A stretch of 64,000 bases of DNA from Paracoccus wurundjeri (GCF_030678915.1 NZ_JAUUTZ010000005.1:166399-230398), one strand, 5' to 3'. Counted from the first letter of the stretch, positions 54,479 to 63,185 are shown. A program made the numbers and translations. The notes: generated by a model not told the origin, from the sequence alone.

Positions 54479-56071
54479 TCAATGTCCGCCGCCTCCGCCT
54501 CCTGGCGCGGGCTTCTGGACAAAAAGCAACAGTAGCGCCAGCCCGGTGAAGAGTAATGTCAGGACCACGAAGATATCGGCAAGGGACATAACCATCGCCT
54601 CGCGCCTTGCGAGATTGGTCAATGTCGAGAGCGCGGCGGCCGAGGCCCCGCCGCCAAGGCTTGAATAGGCATCCCCAAGCATGACCATTGTCTGCTGCGC
54701 CGCCTCGTTCGAGCCGTTCACGCTTTCAGCGATGCGCGCATAATGGAAATCTTCGCGATTGCCAAGCACCGTATTGATGATTGCAAGGCCCACCGCACCG
54801 CCGAGATTGCGCGTCAGGTTGAACAGGCCCGAAGCATTCTTCACCTTGTCGGGCGGCAGCATCCCCAGCGCGATATTCGACACCGGCACCATGCAGAGCA
54901 TCAGGGAAATGCCGCGCAATATCTGGGGCAGGAATATCTCCCAATAGTCCCAGTCCGCGGTGATCCGGGTCATCATCCAGCAACTGAAAGAAAAAATGGC
55001 GAAACCAACCCCCATCATGAGCCGAGGATCGACTGTTTGCGACAGTCTTCCGGCGACAGGTGCGGTCAGGAACATCGCAAGGCCGGTGACCATCATCGTC
55101 TCGCCGATCTGCAACGCGTTGTACTCGCGTATCCCGGAAAGATATACAGGGAAGATATAGACCAGCCCGTAAAGCCCGATCCCGAGACCGAACGAAAACA
55201 GCGAACCCATAGCAAAATTTCGGTCAGCGAATGCGTCGAGCCGGACGATGGGTTCTTTTGCCGTGAAGGCGCGCCAGAAAAACAGGAAACCGCCTGTCAG
55301 CGTCACCGCCGTCATCATCACGATTGTTTCGTCTGCGAACCAATCGTCGCCCGAACCTTCTTCCAGCACATATTCCAGCGCCCCCAGAAACAGGGCGAGG
55401 CCCAGAAATCCCCACCAGTCGAAGCGGTGAAAAAGGCTTAGGTCGGGTTCGTCGAAATCGATCAGAAGAAAGGCTGCGACAGTGACAATGATACCCGGGA
55501 TCACATTAATGAAAAACAGCCAGTGCCAGCTGAGATACTCGGTCAGATATCCGCCCAATGTCGGGCCAATGGTTGGCGCAAGGGTCGCGACCAGGCCGAT
55601 CAGCGGCGTGACGATATGCATTTTCGAGCGCGGGAAGATCGTGAAGGCACTGGCGAAGACGATCGGGATCATCGCCCCGCCGATAAAGCCCTGCAATGCG
55701 CGCCACAGGATCATCTCGCCGATCGAGCCCGACAGCCCGCACATCAGGCTCATCAGCGTGAAGCCGCCCGAGGATATAAAAAATACCCACCGGGTTGAAA
55801 GCATCCGTGAAAGATAGCCTGAAAGCGGGATCATGATGACCTCGGCGATCAGATAGGCGGTCTGGACCCACGGAATTTCATCGCCCGATGCGGAAAGACC
55901 CGCCTGAATCTCTGACAGCGAAGCCGAGACGATCTGAATATCCAGAATCGCCATGAACATGCCCAGCACCATCAGCAGGAAAGTCACAAGCCGGCGCAGA
56001 TCGATACGATCCTCGTCCGGGACGGGGACGGCCGCCGGTGCGGGCGGTGTATCGGTGGTTCCAGCGGTCAT
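54479..56071 (-). CDS. DHA2-family multidrug efflux MFS transporter (EmrB-like)
   Basis: Product of 530 residues with 14 predicted membrane helices and the DHA2 signatures (LGMFMAILDIQIVSASLSEI, WVQTAYLIAEVIMIPLSGYL, RALQGFIGGAMIPIVFASAF, TPLIGLVATLAPTIGPTLGG). It exports drugs or hydrophobic compounds with protons through a tripartite system with the adjacent membrane-fusion protein. The C-terminus ends in an unusual run of glycines and a histidine. Three bases separate it from the EmrA-like gene. Confidence 0.92.
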   Translation of the reverse strand: MTAGTTDTPPAPAAVPVPDEDRIDLRRLVTFLLMVLGMFMAILDIQIVSASLSEIQAGLSASGDEIPWVQTAYLIAEVIMIPLSGYLSRMLSTRWVFFISSGGFTLMSLMCGLSGSIGEMILWRALQGFIGGAMIPIVFASAFTIFPRSKMHIVTPLIGLVATLAPTIGPTLGGYLTEYLSWHWLFFINVIPGIIVTVAAFLLIDFDEPDLSLFHRFDWWGFLGLALFLGALEYVLEEGSGDDWFADETIVMMTAVTLTGGFLFFWRAFTAKEPIVRLDAFADRNFAMGSLFSFGLGIGLYGLVYIFPVYLSGIREYNALQIGETMMVTGLAMFLTAPVAGRLSQTVDPRLMMGVGFAIFSFSCWMMTRITADWDYWEIFLPQILRGISLMLCMVPVSNIALGMLPPDKVKNASGLFNLTRNLGGAVGLAIINTVLGNREDFHYARIAESVNGSNEAAQQTMVMLGDAYSSLGGGASAAALSTLTNLARREAMVMSLADIFVVLTLLFTGLALLLLFVQKPAPGGGGGGH

Positions 56072-56074
56072 GGA

Positions 56075-57298
56075 TCAGCCGCCATGCTGCGCGACCGTCA
56101 CCCCGGACTTGTCGATTGCACTTATCTCCGGGCTGTCCGGCATGTCGCCTTTTCCCGGACTGTCGGGGTTCGGCACAGGCAGCAGTGGTTCATCCCGGCC
56201 GGTACGGGTATCGATTTCGGCGATGACGGACATGCCCGGACGCAGCGGCAGGCGCGCGCGGTCCTGCGCATCGATCACGATCCGTACCGGAACGCGCTGC
56301 ACGACCTTGGTGAAATTGCCGGTCGCATTGGAAGAAGGCAGCAGGCTGAAGACCTGCCCGGTGCCGGCGGACAGGCTTTGCACCGTACCATGCAGGGTTT
56401 CTCCCGGCCAGGCATCGACTTGCAGAGATACCTCTGCCCCGGGGCGTATGCCCGCGATCTGGGTTTCCTTGAAATTCGCCTCGGCATAAATTTCGCCAAC
56501 GGGGACCAATGTGCCGATACGGCTGCCGGCGGTGACATAGGAACCGGGCTCGATCTCGCGCGCGGTCAGGATGCCGGTGAACGGCGCGCGGATCTCGGTA
56601 AAGCTCAGATCGCGCCTGGCCTGCCTTACGCCGGTTTCCGCTGCCTTGATGTCAAGCTCTGCCCCATCATATCTGGCCTTGAGGACGACAAGCTCGGCCT
56701 TTGCCTGGGCCAGTGCGGCCTTGGCGCTTTGCACCTGAGCCGCCGCGGATTTTGCCGTGGCCTCGGCGGCATCGGTCGTGGCCTGAGTGCCCGCCCTGGT
56801 GGTTTGCAGCTCTTGCGCGCGCCGATATGCTTTCTGCGCGCCATCATTGGTTGCCCGCGCCGCTGTCAGGGCCGCCTGCGCCTGTTCGACAGCCGCATGA
56901 CCCGAATCGATCTGCGCCCCGAGCTGCACCGCCGCACTTTTCGCAGAGGATAGGCCGTTCTCCGCATTCTCCAGTGCAAGCCGGTAATCATCGGGGTCAA
57001 TCCGCGCGATCACCTGATCTTTCTGGACCGGGGCGTTCGGCGCGACCATGACCTCGGAAATATAGCCGGTTTCCCGGGCTTGCAGGATGATCAGGCTGGC
57101 CTGCAGATAAGCGTCGTCCGTTTCCTCGTGAAAGCGGCCGAAACTGAACCAGTGCCAGCCCTCATATCCGATCACGGCCAATGCCATGACCGCCAATATC
57201 GCAAGGATGCGTTTCGCCTTGCCGGATTTGGGCCGAGGGGCCTGCGCAGCATTTTGCGACGCGTCATCCGGAACTTCATCGTCCGTGGTTGAAGCCAT
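56075..57298 (-). CDS. membrane fusion protein, EmrA/HlyD family
   Basis: Product of 407 residues: one N-terminal membrane helix (ILAILAVMALAVIGYEGWHW), a lipoyl-like part (YISEVMVAPNAPVQKDQVIA), a long Ala/Gln-rich coiled-coil hairpin (residues about 110-210) and a beta-barrel part (SFTEIRAPFTGILTAREIEP). It bridges EmrB to an outer-membrane channel, which is not encoded nearby. It is divergent from the TetR gene at 57537 across a shared operator. Confidence 0.92.
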   Translation of the reverse strand: MASTTDDEVPDDASQNAAQAPRPKSGKAKRILAILAVMALAVIGYEGWHWFSFGRFHEETDDAYLQASLIILQARETGYISEVMVAPNAPVQKDQVIARIDPDDYRLALENAENGLSSAKSAAVQLGAQIDSGHAAVEQAQAALTAARATNDGAQKAYRRAQELQTTRAGTQATTDAAEATAKSAAAQVQSAKAALAQAKAELVVLKARYDGAELDIKAAETGVRQARRDLSFTEIRAPFTGILTAREIEPGSYVTAGSRIGTLVPVGEIYAEANFKETQIAGIRPGAEVSLQVDAWPGETLHGTVQSLSAGTGQVFSLLPSSNATGNFTKVVQRVPVRIVIDAQDRARLPLRPGMSVIAEIDTRTGRDEPLLPVPNPDSPGKGDMPDSPEISAIDKSGVTVAQHGG

Positions 57299-57391
57299 TA
57301 GATAGTTCTCTCTGCCCGGATTTTGTCTGGATGGCCGTTGGTACTGCCGGATATCCGTGGGAATGGGATGAGTAATGCGGAAATATTAATA

Positions 57392-57412
57392 TTGACCGAA
57401 CGGTTCGGTCAA
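57392..57412. promoter_or_regulatory. perfect 21-base TetR operator
   Basis: TTGACCGAAC and GTTCGGTCAA are perfect arms around a central G. The site lies midway in the 238-base divergent promoter between the efflux operon and the TetR gene, preceded by AATATTAATA. It fits an operator for that TetR protein acting in both directions. Confidence 0.8.
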
Positions 57413-57536
57413 TGCCAATCTGATGATCTTGTATTTACGCGCAAGGGTGAGGTCCGATCATCGGACATATATGCTGCTTTCTGGCCGGATGCGTTGATCG
57501 CATTCCGGATACTGAGGTAGGAGGGAACCAGAAGCG

Positions 57537-58256
57537 GTGCACTACCTTTCGTCGCAATGCCATAATCCGGGGCCGAAGACTGTCGTGAGTGAAAAAACCA
57601 GCAATACGGACGTTTCTTTGCCGGCCGATAATGCCGCGGGAGAAGACGAGGACAATCCGAAGCAGCAGCAAATCCTTGATGGAGCGCGCAAGATGTTCCT
57701 GAGCAAGGGTTTCGAAGGTACGTCGATGCAGGATGTCGCCCGCGCGGCAAAGGTCTCGAAGGGCACGCTTTACGTATATTTCGACAACAAGGAATCCATG
57801 TTCAATGCTCTGGTCCTGAAGGAATGCGGCAGGATGCACGAGACGGTACGCCGGATCGGTGTCGGGGTCGGCCCTGTCGAGGAAGAGCTGTGCCTGATCG
57901 CGCGGCGGATGATCGAGGCGCTGCTGGAGCGCGAGGTTCTGGCTGCGATGCGTATGATGATCGGTGCGGCTGAAACATTCCCCGATCTTGCGCGCAATAT
58001 CTATGCGGCAGGACCGATGCGGACGATTCTGCTTCTTGGGGAATATTTCGAACTGCGCTGTTCCCAGGGGGATCTGCTGATCGATGATTGCAAAGAGGCC
58101 GGCGCGGAATTCGTCGACCTGCTGCTGGCGGGTCTGCAACGCCGGGCTCTGTTGATGGTTCCGCCATTTACGGATGCGGAAATCGACGCCCTGGTCAAGC
58201 GGCGTGTCTCGCGCTTTCTGGCCGCCTACGCCCCCCCTGATACCGGGAAAGAGTGA
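57537..58256 (+). CDS. TetR/AcrR family repressor of the efflux operon
   Basis: Product of 239 residues. After a polar N-terminus the HTH is clear (QQQILDGARKMFLSKGFEGT, SMQDVARAAKVSKGTLYVYF) and is followed by a helical ligand domain (FPDLARNIYAAGPMRTILLL). It most likely represses the EmrAB-type genes and itself. The start is uncertain: GTG at 57537 (AGGAGGG 11 bases upstream) or GTG at 57588. Confidence 0.88.
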   Translation: MHYLSSQCHNPGPKTVVSEKTSNTDVSLPADNAAGEDEDNPKQQQILDGARKMFLSKGFEGTSMQDVARAAKVSKGTLYVYFDNKESMFNALVLKECGRMHETVRRIGVGVGPVEEELCLIARRMIEALLEREVLAAMRMMIGAAETFPDLARNIYAAGPMRTILLLGEYFELRCSQGDLLIDDCKEAGAEFVDLLLAGLQRRALLMVPPFTDAEIDALVKRRVSRFLAAYAPPDTGKE

Positions 58257-58427
58257 TCCGCCGGCTGTATTGTCCTTGATCGTCCGGGTTGGGAAAATGG
58301 GCTGGGAAATACGCCCCCCCGCCGCTGCCTGATGGGGGCAGAGGCGAAGGTGATCCCGTTCTTCGCCAGCGATCCGGACAATGCGGAAGACCGTCGGAAG
58401 CATACGGACAGGCAATGACATGCCCGT

Positions 58428-59321
58428 TCATCCCTGCTTTCGACCCGGCAGCGTCATGGCGATAACGCCGGCCACAACACAGGCCAGCCCGATCCATACC
58501 GTTGATGAAAGCGTTTCCCCAAGGAAAAGGACGCCAATCGTAACGCCGATCGGCACACGGAGATAGGCTTGTGCCGTCGTTCCGACAGAGCCAAGCGTCT
58601 GCACGAGCCGGAAATAGATCACGAAAGCCAGCGCCGTGGAAAAGACCGAAAGCGCAAGGAGTGCCAGCACGGAATTGGCGCTGGGAACCAAGATCCATGG
58701 TCGGTCTACAATGAGACTGATCGGGGTGAGGATCGCCGCGCCGCAGATCAGCGAGCCAGCGGCCGGCATCGTCGGATCAAGGCCCCTGAAGTTTTTGCCA
58801 AAGATCGCCGCACCGGCATAGCAGATCGTGGCGGCGCCAATGGCCAGTTGCGCCCGCAACTCATGCCCGACGCCGCCAAGCGCTTCGACGCCGACGATCA
58901 GGCATATTCCCACCAGACCCGCGATAACGCCGAACAGCTTGCGGTTTGTGACGGCCTCGTGGCGCGTGACCATTGCAGTCAACAGAAACGCAAAGATTGG
59001 TGAGGTGGAATTGAGGATCGTCGCAAGGCCCGCACCGGTCGTTTGTTCCGCCCATGCGATCAAGGTGAAAGGCACTACACTGTTGAGACAGGCCTGAAAC
59101 AAGAAGCGCACCCAAACCTGCCTGTTGGTGGGCAGTCTCAGCCCACGCAGATGGAGGATGGCGACAAGAATGGCCCCGGCAATGAGAGTTCTGGCCGCAA
59201 TCAGCGTCACCGGAGGAATGGTTTCAACGCCAATCTTGATGAAGGTATAGGATGCTCCCCATAGCGTCGAAAGGCCCAGAAGCAACGCCAATTCCGCTGC
59301 CATGTTCGCTTTGCGGTCCAT
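58428..59321 (-). CDS. EamA/DMT-family transporter
   Basis: Product of 297 residues with ten hydrophobic helices in two EamA repeats (LLGLSTLWGASYTFIKIGVE, TLIAGAILVAILHLRGLRLP; second repeat AAGSLICGAAILTPISLIVD, VPIGVTIGVLFLGETLS). Such proteins export amino acids or other metabolites. The ATG at 59321 is preferred to the much longer frame, whose extra N-terminus is polar and overlaps the regulator fragment; the ribosome-binding site is weak. Confidence 0.87.
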   Translation of the reverse strand: MDRKANMAAELALLLGLSTLWGASYTFIKIGVETIPPVTLIAARTLIAGAILVAILHLRGLRLPTNRQVWVRFLFQACLNSVVPFTLIAWAEQTTGAGLATILNSTSPIFAFLLTAMVTRHEAVTNRKLFGVIAGLVGICLIVGVEALGGVGHELRAQLAIGAATICYAGAAIFGKNFRGLDPTMPAAGSLICGAAILTPISLIVDRPWILVPSANSVLALLALSVFSTALAFVIYFRLVQTLGSVGTTAQAYLRVPIGVTIGVLFLGETLSSTVWIGLACVVAGVIAMTLPGRKQG

Positions 59322-59445
59322 CGGATTACCGTTTTGTTGATGCCAGGTTGCTTTCTTGCCTAACGGGAAACGGGATCCGGATGTTTCGGCACCGATCGAA
59401 CTATCATCCACTGACGGGCTTGCGTTCGGCTGCCAGGCTCCGGGC

Positions 59446-59532
59446 ATGTCGAATGTCGCATCAGGTAATACGATAGCCGGGGTTGCAAACCTTATCGGGG
59501 ATGCCGCGCGCGCCATCGCTGTCGCGGAGAGC
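59446..59532 (+). pseudogene. N-terminal fragment of an ArsR-like regulator
   Basis: From ATG 59446 the frame reads MSNVASGNTIAGVANLIGDA-ARA, which resembles the N-terminal helix of ArsR-type regulators (typically IAxLxxLIGDPARAxML). The similarity stops after about 25 residues and no helix-turn-helix follows, so only the gene start remains. It is divergent to the DMT gene, a common place for a regulator. Confidence 0.4.
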
Positions 59533-59874
59533 CTAAATTTTGCGACGGACCTGGATTTTCCAACCGGGTCTCCGGTACTGATTTTCCATGGGAATTTCGG
59601 TCGCGAAGGTCAGTCGCGACAGTCTGACTTGCGTAACAGATTTTCACGATTGGAAGGCCGCTTCCATCTCCCGGCGCCCGAAAGCTGCCAGTCGGTTTCT
59701 TCTTCCTCCCGCCGGATCGGAAGAAATTCTTACTCGTGAGATGCGACGAATACGGCCGGAAGTCGCAATCCCACACGCATCTCTTAACGGCATCCATGTT
59801 TTGGCAGCAAACAAGCAAGCTGGCCCAGGCTCGTCATGCCGCCATTCCTTACCCATCAGCTCATGACATGAATT
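59533..59874. other. intergenic stretch without a recognised gene
   Basis: About 340 bases between the regulator fragment and the end of the amino-acid ABC ATPase gene. I see no gene in it; open frames lack family resemblance. It may be scar DNA from the loss of the regulator gene. Confidence 0.4.
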
Positions 59875-60612
59875 TCAATGACGAACCAATTTCGACAGGA
59901 AACGGCGGCTCCGCTCATCCCGGGGCGCATCGAAGAACTGTGCCGGCGGTGCGGTTTCGACGATTTCACCGGCTTCCATGTAGACGACACGATCGGCGAC
60001 TTGCCGGGCAAATCCCATTTCATGGGTCACCACGACCATGGTCATGCCCCCGGCTGCGAGTTCGACCATGACATCCAGAACTTCACGGATCATTTCGGGG
60101 TCGAGCGCCGAAGTCGGTTCGTCAAACAACATGATCCGCGGTTCCATGCAGAGCGCACGGGCGATTGCAACACGTTGCTGCTGCCCGCCGGAAAGCTGAC
60201 CCGGAAACTTCGCGGCCTGATCCAGAATCTTCACCCGTTCCAGATAGCGGCGGGCGCGATCTTCTGCATCACCACGCGCAATGCGTCGCGAAAGGATTTG
60301 CGGCAGGGCGCAATTCTCAAGCACGGTCAAATGCGGAAACAGGTTGAAGTGCTGAAAGACCATGCCGGCTTCACGCCGAACGGCATCAAGATTCTTCACA
60401 CTATCGCCAAGTTCGATACCGCTTACGCGTATCTCGCCGCTATCATGCGTCTCCAGCCGGTTAAGACATCGGATCAATGTCGATTTGCCCGAACCCGATG
60501 GCCCGCAAACCACGACCCTCTCCCCCGGGTCAACGCGGAACCCGATATCCTTCAGCGCGTGATAGTCGCCATAAAACTTGTTCATTCCCTTGACTTCAAT
60601 GGCGGCACTCAT
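59875..60612 (-). CDS. polar amino acid ABC ATPase (GlnQ/AapP-like)
   Basis: Product of 245 residues with Walker A (GPSGSGKS), signature (LSGGQQQRV), Walker B (IMLFDEPTSALDPEM) and the family N-terminus (MNKFYGDYHALKDIGFRVDP). It would energise uptake of polar amino acids. The start overlaps the end of the permease gene (ATGA). The permease in front of it is truncated, so this ATPase has probably lost its partner and normal promoter. Confidence 0.92.
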   Translation of the reverse strand: MSAAIEVKGMNKFYGDYHALKDIGFRVDPGERVVVCGPSGSGKSTLIRCLNRLETHDSGEIRVSGIELGDSVKNLDAVRREAGMVFQHFNLFPHLTVLENCALPQILSRRIARGDAEDRARRYLERVKILDQAAKFPGQLSGGQQQRVAIARALCMEPRIMLFDEPTSALDPEMIREVLDVMVELAAGGMTMVVVTHEMGFARQVADRVVYMEAGEIVETAPPAQFFDAPRDERSRRFLSKLVRH

Positions 60613-60965
60613 GATCGGTTCCTCGTATTAATGCCCGCTTCCAGATAACGGGAGTAAAGGGTGATGCCGTAGCAGATCACGAAATAGATCGCCGCGACGA
60701 AAAGGTAGGCCTCTTTTGAAGGTGCGGGCCATGCCGGGTCGGATGCAGCGCCGCGCGCGGCGCTAAGCATGTCGAACACGCCGACGATCAGGACCAGCGA
60801 CGTGTTCTTGACCATGACGATCGCCGTGTTGGTCAATGGCGGGATCACCTCCTGAATGGCCTGAGGCAGAATGATGTGCCAGACCGCCTTCCAGTAAGGG
60901 ATGCCAAGTGCCTGCGCAGCCTCTGCCTGTCCCTTGGGCATGCCCTGCAAGCCCCGTCAAGAAGG
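60609..60965 (-). pseudogene. 3' fragment of a polar amino acid ABC permease (HisM/GlnP-like)
   Basis: Only the last about 115 residues are left: the EAA loop (GLQGMPKGQAEAAQALGIPY, WKAVWHIILPQAIQEVIPPL) and two or three C-terminal helices (MVKNTSLVLIVGVFDMLSAA, LFVAAIYFVICYGITLYSRY). Intact family members have over 200 residues and RGGLQ or similar before this point. Homology stops at about 60,960, where DNA of lower GC content begins. An in-frame ATG within the fragment (60950) allows a short product, but without the N-terminal helices it could not form a channel. Confidence 0.85.
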
Positions 60966-60991
60966 CGCGGATACGCAACCTCGCATCTACG

Positions 60992-61219
60992 CTATATGCC
61001 AAAATTATACGCAAGAATTTTAACGATCTTACGATCAGGTTCAGAAAATTCGTTTGTTTTTTTGGAGGTTAGAATATGCAGTATCTCCTTTCCAGAAAAT
61101 GGATTACTGTCAAATAGTAACATGACATAGGAAGCATCTTCAGAAATAAGATACTTTTTACTCAGCTCATCTAAAGCCCTTCGAATTTCGTCATTTGACG
61201 GGTACAGCGCACTACTCAT
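60992..61219 (-). CDS. candidate immunity protein C (75 residues)
   Basis: Product of 75 residues, soluble and mostly helical in appearance (SNDEIRRALDELSKKYLI, NPFSGKEILHILTSKKTNEF), encoded by AT-rich DNA unlike the 60+% GC surroundings. It starts one base after the stop of a small toxin-like C-terminal module, with GGAG six bases before the ATG. This placement, immediately downstream of a toxin tip, is the standard position of an immunity gene. No family is recognised. Confidence 0.5.
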   Translation of the reverse strand: MSSALYPSNDEIRRALDELSKKYLISEDASYVMLLFDSNPFSGKEILHILTSKKTNEFSEPDRKIVKILAYNFGI

Positions 61220-61220
61220 A

Positions 61221-61463
61221 TCAATCTCCGAGGATATCAACGTTGTCGTATTGAAGTGGGGTATCCGGATCGGTGATATATTGACGTGCTCCACCTGTCC
61301 CATATTCCGGATATGCTGAAGTATAAGGCTCCGGAGTGGTCGTGGTATTTCCATGGGAGGTTGGTGTCTGTAGACGCCATGAGCCTGTATTAGGATCATA
61401 AAGCTGGATTGTGTCCAACTTACCTCTCACAGTCGGGTTCGACCATTCTGGAGCGATCGCTAA
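61221..61463 (-). pseudogene. orphan polymorphic-toxin C-terminal tip C
   Basis: An open frame of about 80 codons that begins just after an in-frame TGA (61464-61466). It has a GTG at 61430 but no good ribosome-binding site. The text PTVRGKLDTIQLYDPNTGSW and AYPEYGTGGARQYIT looks like the extreme C-terminus of secreted toxins, where a P-E-[YW]-G-x-G-G pattern is frequent. Without an upstream delivery part it is a displaced tip of the kind kept as a recombination donor. Confidence 0.5.
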
Positions 61464-61554
61464 TCAATACCCTTTATTGATTTATCAACGTGAAAAATGG
61501 GAATCCATGCAAACAAAAATCTAAAGAAGGATACAACATCGACCAATCCGTGAT

Positions 61555-62004
61555 TCAGATGGGATCAAGCGGCCAACCAAAACGGAAGGTAGGGTCTACT
61601 TTCGAAAAGTTAATTTCATCAATATCTACATACCGAACGCCATCAACTCTGACATGCCCATCAATACCATACTTGCCCTTCAATGCTTCACTGTGGGGTT
61701 TCTCAATGTGCTTTAAAAGAAAAAGTTTCGTATCGTGGCTGTAATTAGGATTATCATTTACGCTCGCAACAATATCCTCAATGACCTTAACAGCCCTATT
61801 AAACTGACCAAGACTTAGTCGAACATTGACCAATTCCAGTGCCCAGTAAGGTGGAAGCGAGCCTTTGTATCTCGAAGAGATTTTTTTGAGTGAATATAGA
61901 GCTGCTTTAAAGTCTTGTTTCTCAACTGCCTGATAGTATTTCCGCTGCCAGTAAGCATAGATAGGCGCTTTAATTTTCTCCAGTTGAAATTTTAGGTTCG
62001 TCAT
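61555..62004 (-). CDS. candidate immunity protein B
   Basis: Product of 149 residues in AT-rich DNA. The N-terminal two-thirds are amphipathic helices reminiscent of a TPR pair (QRKYYQAVEKQDFKAALYSL, ELVNVRLSLGQFNRAVKVIE), and the last third is a short beta-rich tail (VRVDGVRYVDIDEINFSK). It follows toxin tip B directly: ATG 62004 is six bases behind the tip's TAG, and a GTG at 62010 even overlaps it. I do not recognise a family; the position argues for immunity. Confidence 0.5.
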   Translation of the reverse strand: MTNLKFQLEKIKAPIYAYWQRKYYQAVEKQDFKAALYSLKKISSRYKGSLPPYWALELVNVRLSLGQFNRAVKVIEDIVASVNDNPNYSHDTKLFLLKHIEKPHSEALKGKYGIDGHVRVDGVRYVDIDEINFSKVDPTFRFGWPLDPI

Positions 62005-62009
62005 TTCCA

Positions 62010-62306
62010 CTAGTCCAGATCGAAGTCAAAACCATCAGTTACTTGCACTGTATCACCTAACCCACGGGCAATCCACTCCCGCAGATTTCGTGGCTTACTC
62101 GGATCAGTGCTGAAAACGCGTTCGGGGACACCGACATCAGTATTCAGTTGACCAACACTTGCAATTTCTCCGGCAGCGTCCTTGGTCACATACACTTGCT
62201 GACCGTTGATTGTGACAACTGTACCTTGGTTAGGGCCAGTGACTTGAAGGCGTGTCAGGTCCGACTGTGAAATGTTCAGATCGGGTAATCTATTTGTGTT
62301 TCCATT
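62010..62306 (-). pseudogene. toxin tip B, cut off from its pretoxin by an in-frame TAA
   Basis: About 98 codons (NGNTNRLPDLNISQSDLTRL, GTVVTINGQQVYVTKDAAGE, and KPRNLREWIARGLGDTVQVT near the end) are open in exactly the same frame as the upstream pretoxin gene and are separated from it only by TAA at 62307-62309. The natural reading is one protein whose toxin part has been disconnected by a nonsense change, or is reached by readthrough. The fold is not recognised. A GTG at 62195 could start a 61-residue product. Confidence 0.5.
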
Positions 62307-63185
62307 TTACCTACTACCTAGCCTCTCGGGCACCACCGGCCGGACTCCTCCGATACCGACGATACCCCGCGCCGGGGTTCCGCCGATAGCCGGACCGAAG
62401 ACGATCGTGCCGACCGCAACCGGGCCGCGCAAAACCTGGTCGATCTGTTCCGGTGTGCCTGTCAGCAGGGTCCGGGAGGCGTCGGACTGGTAGAGCTCCG
62501 CGAGGTCGTCCAGCCCTTCGCGATAGGTGAGATCGTTTGGATCACTCAGACGGGCGAGGTTGACGAACACCATATGGCGGTCCAGCAGAGAGAGGCCGTC
62601 CAGATCGCTTTGCCCCAAGGTCGCCGCCTCATAGTAATCCGCCGCCGCCAGCGTCAGATCACGCCGTGATGACACACATTCCGCGCTGTAAACGCCGACG
62701 CAGGACTCCAGCAACTCACCACGCTCGCCCGACAATTCCTGCAACTCTTCGACCCGTGCGCAGGACTGGTCGCGGCCCCCACTGCATTCGGCGAGAAGTT
62801 GTTCGAACTCCTCCCGTTCGGCATGGGTCATGTAGTTGTATTCAAGCTGGCTGCTCTGGATGCCCAGATTGGTGCCGTACTGGCCGACATCTCCGCCCGA
62901 GGTAAGCGCGGCGAGGATCGGATTGACGTAATGCTTCATCGCCTCGCTGGTGGCGAGCATGTCTCCGTGCGCGAACGCAATGTCGGAAGACGCGACATTT
63001 TCGCTGTCGAATGGAGGGGCTCGGATTGCGAAGGCGACGCTGTGTGTCCGGCCCCCTTGCTGCTGCACCACAACTGGATAGCTGACCTGAAACCAATCTC
63101 CTTGCGTAGCAAATGCTGCAGACAATCCGAATACTGCTACGAGTAGCATGAAAAATGCTCGGATCAGGCAGCGTATCAGCATCAT
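62307..63185 (-). CDS. signal-peptide-bearing FHA/CdiA-type pretoxin protein
   Basis: Product of 292 residues. It begins with a signal peptide (MMLIRCLIRAFFMLLVAVFG, cleavage near SAAFATQ). The middle has a Cys-rich segment (NYMTHAEREEFEQLLAECSG, CARVEELQELSGERGELLES, CVGVYSAECVSSRRD) like the pretoxin region that precedes the variable toxin in filamentous-hemagglutinin/CdiA proteins (NYLxH...C). The end is Gly/Val-rich (GGTPARGIVGIGGVRPVVPE). The GC content is near the genome average, unlike the flanking immunity genes. Its ATG overlaps the stop of the upstream immunity gene (ATGA). It lacks the two-partner-secretion and repeat domains, so it is a short module, not a full CdiA. Confidence 0.6.
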   Translation of the reverse strand: MMLIRCLIRAFFMLLVAVFGLSAAFATQGDWFQVSYPVVVQQQGGRTHSVAFAIRAPPFDSENVASSDIAFAHGDMLATSEAMKHYVNPILAALTSGGDVGQYGTNLGIQSSQLEYNYMTHAEREEFEQLLAECSGGRDQSCARVEELQELSGERGELLESCVGVYSAECVSSRRDLTLAAADYYEAATLGQSDLDGLSLLDRHMVFVNLARLSDPNDLTYREGLDDLAELYQSDASRTLLTGTPEQIDQVLRGPVAVGTIVFGPAIGGTPARGIVGIGGVRPVVPERLGSR

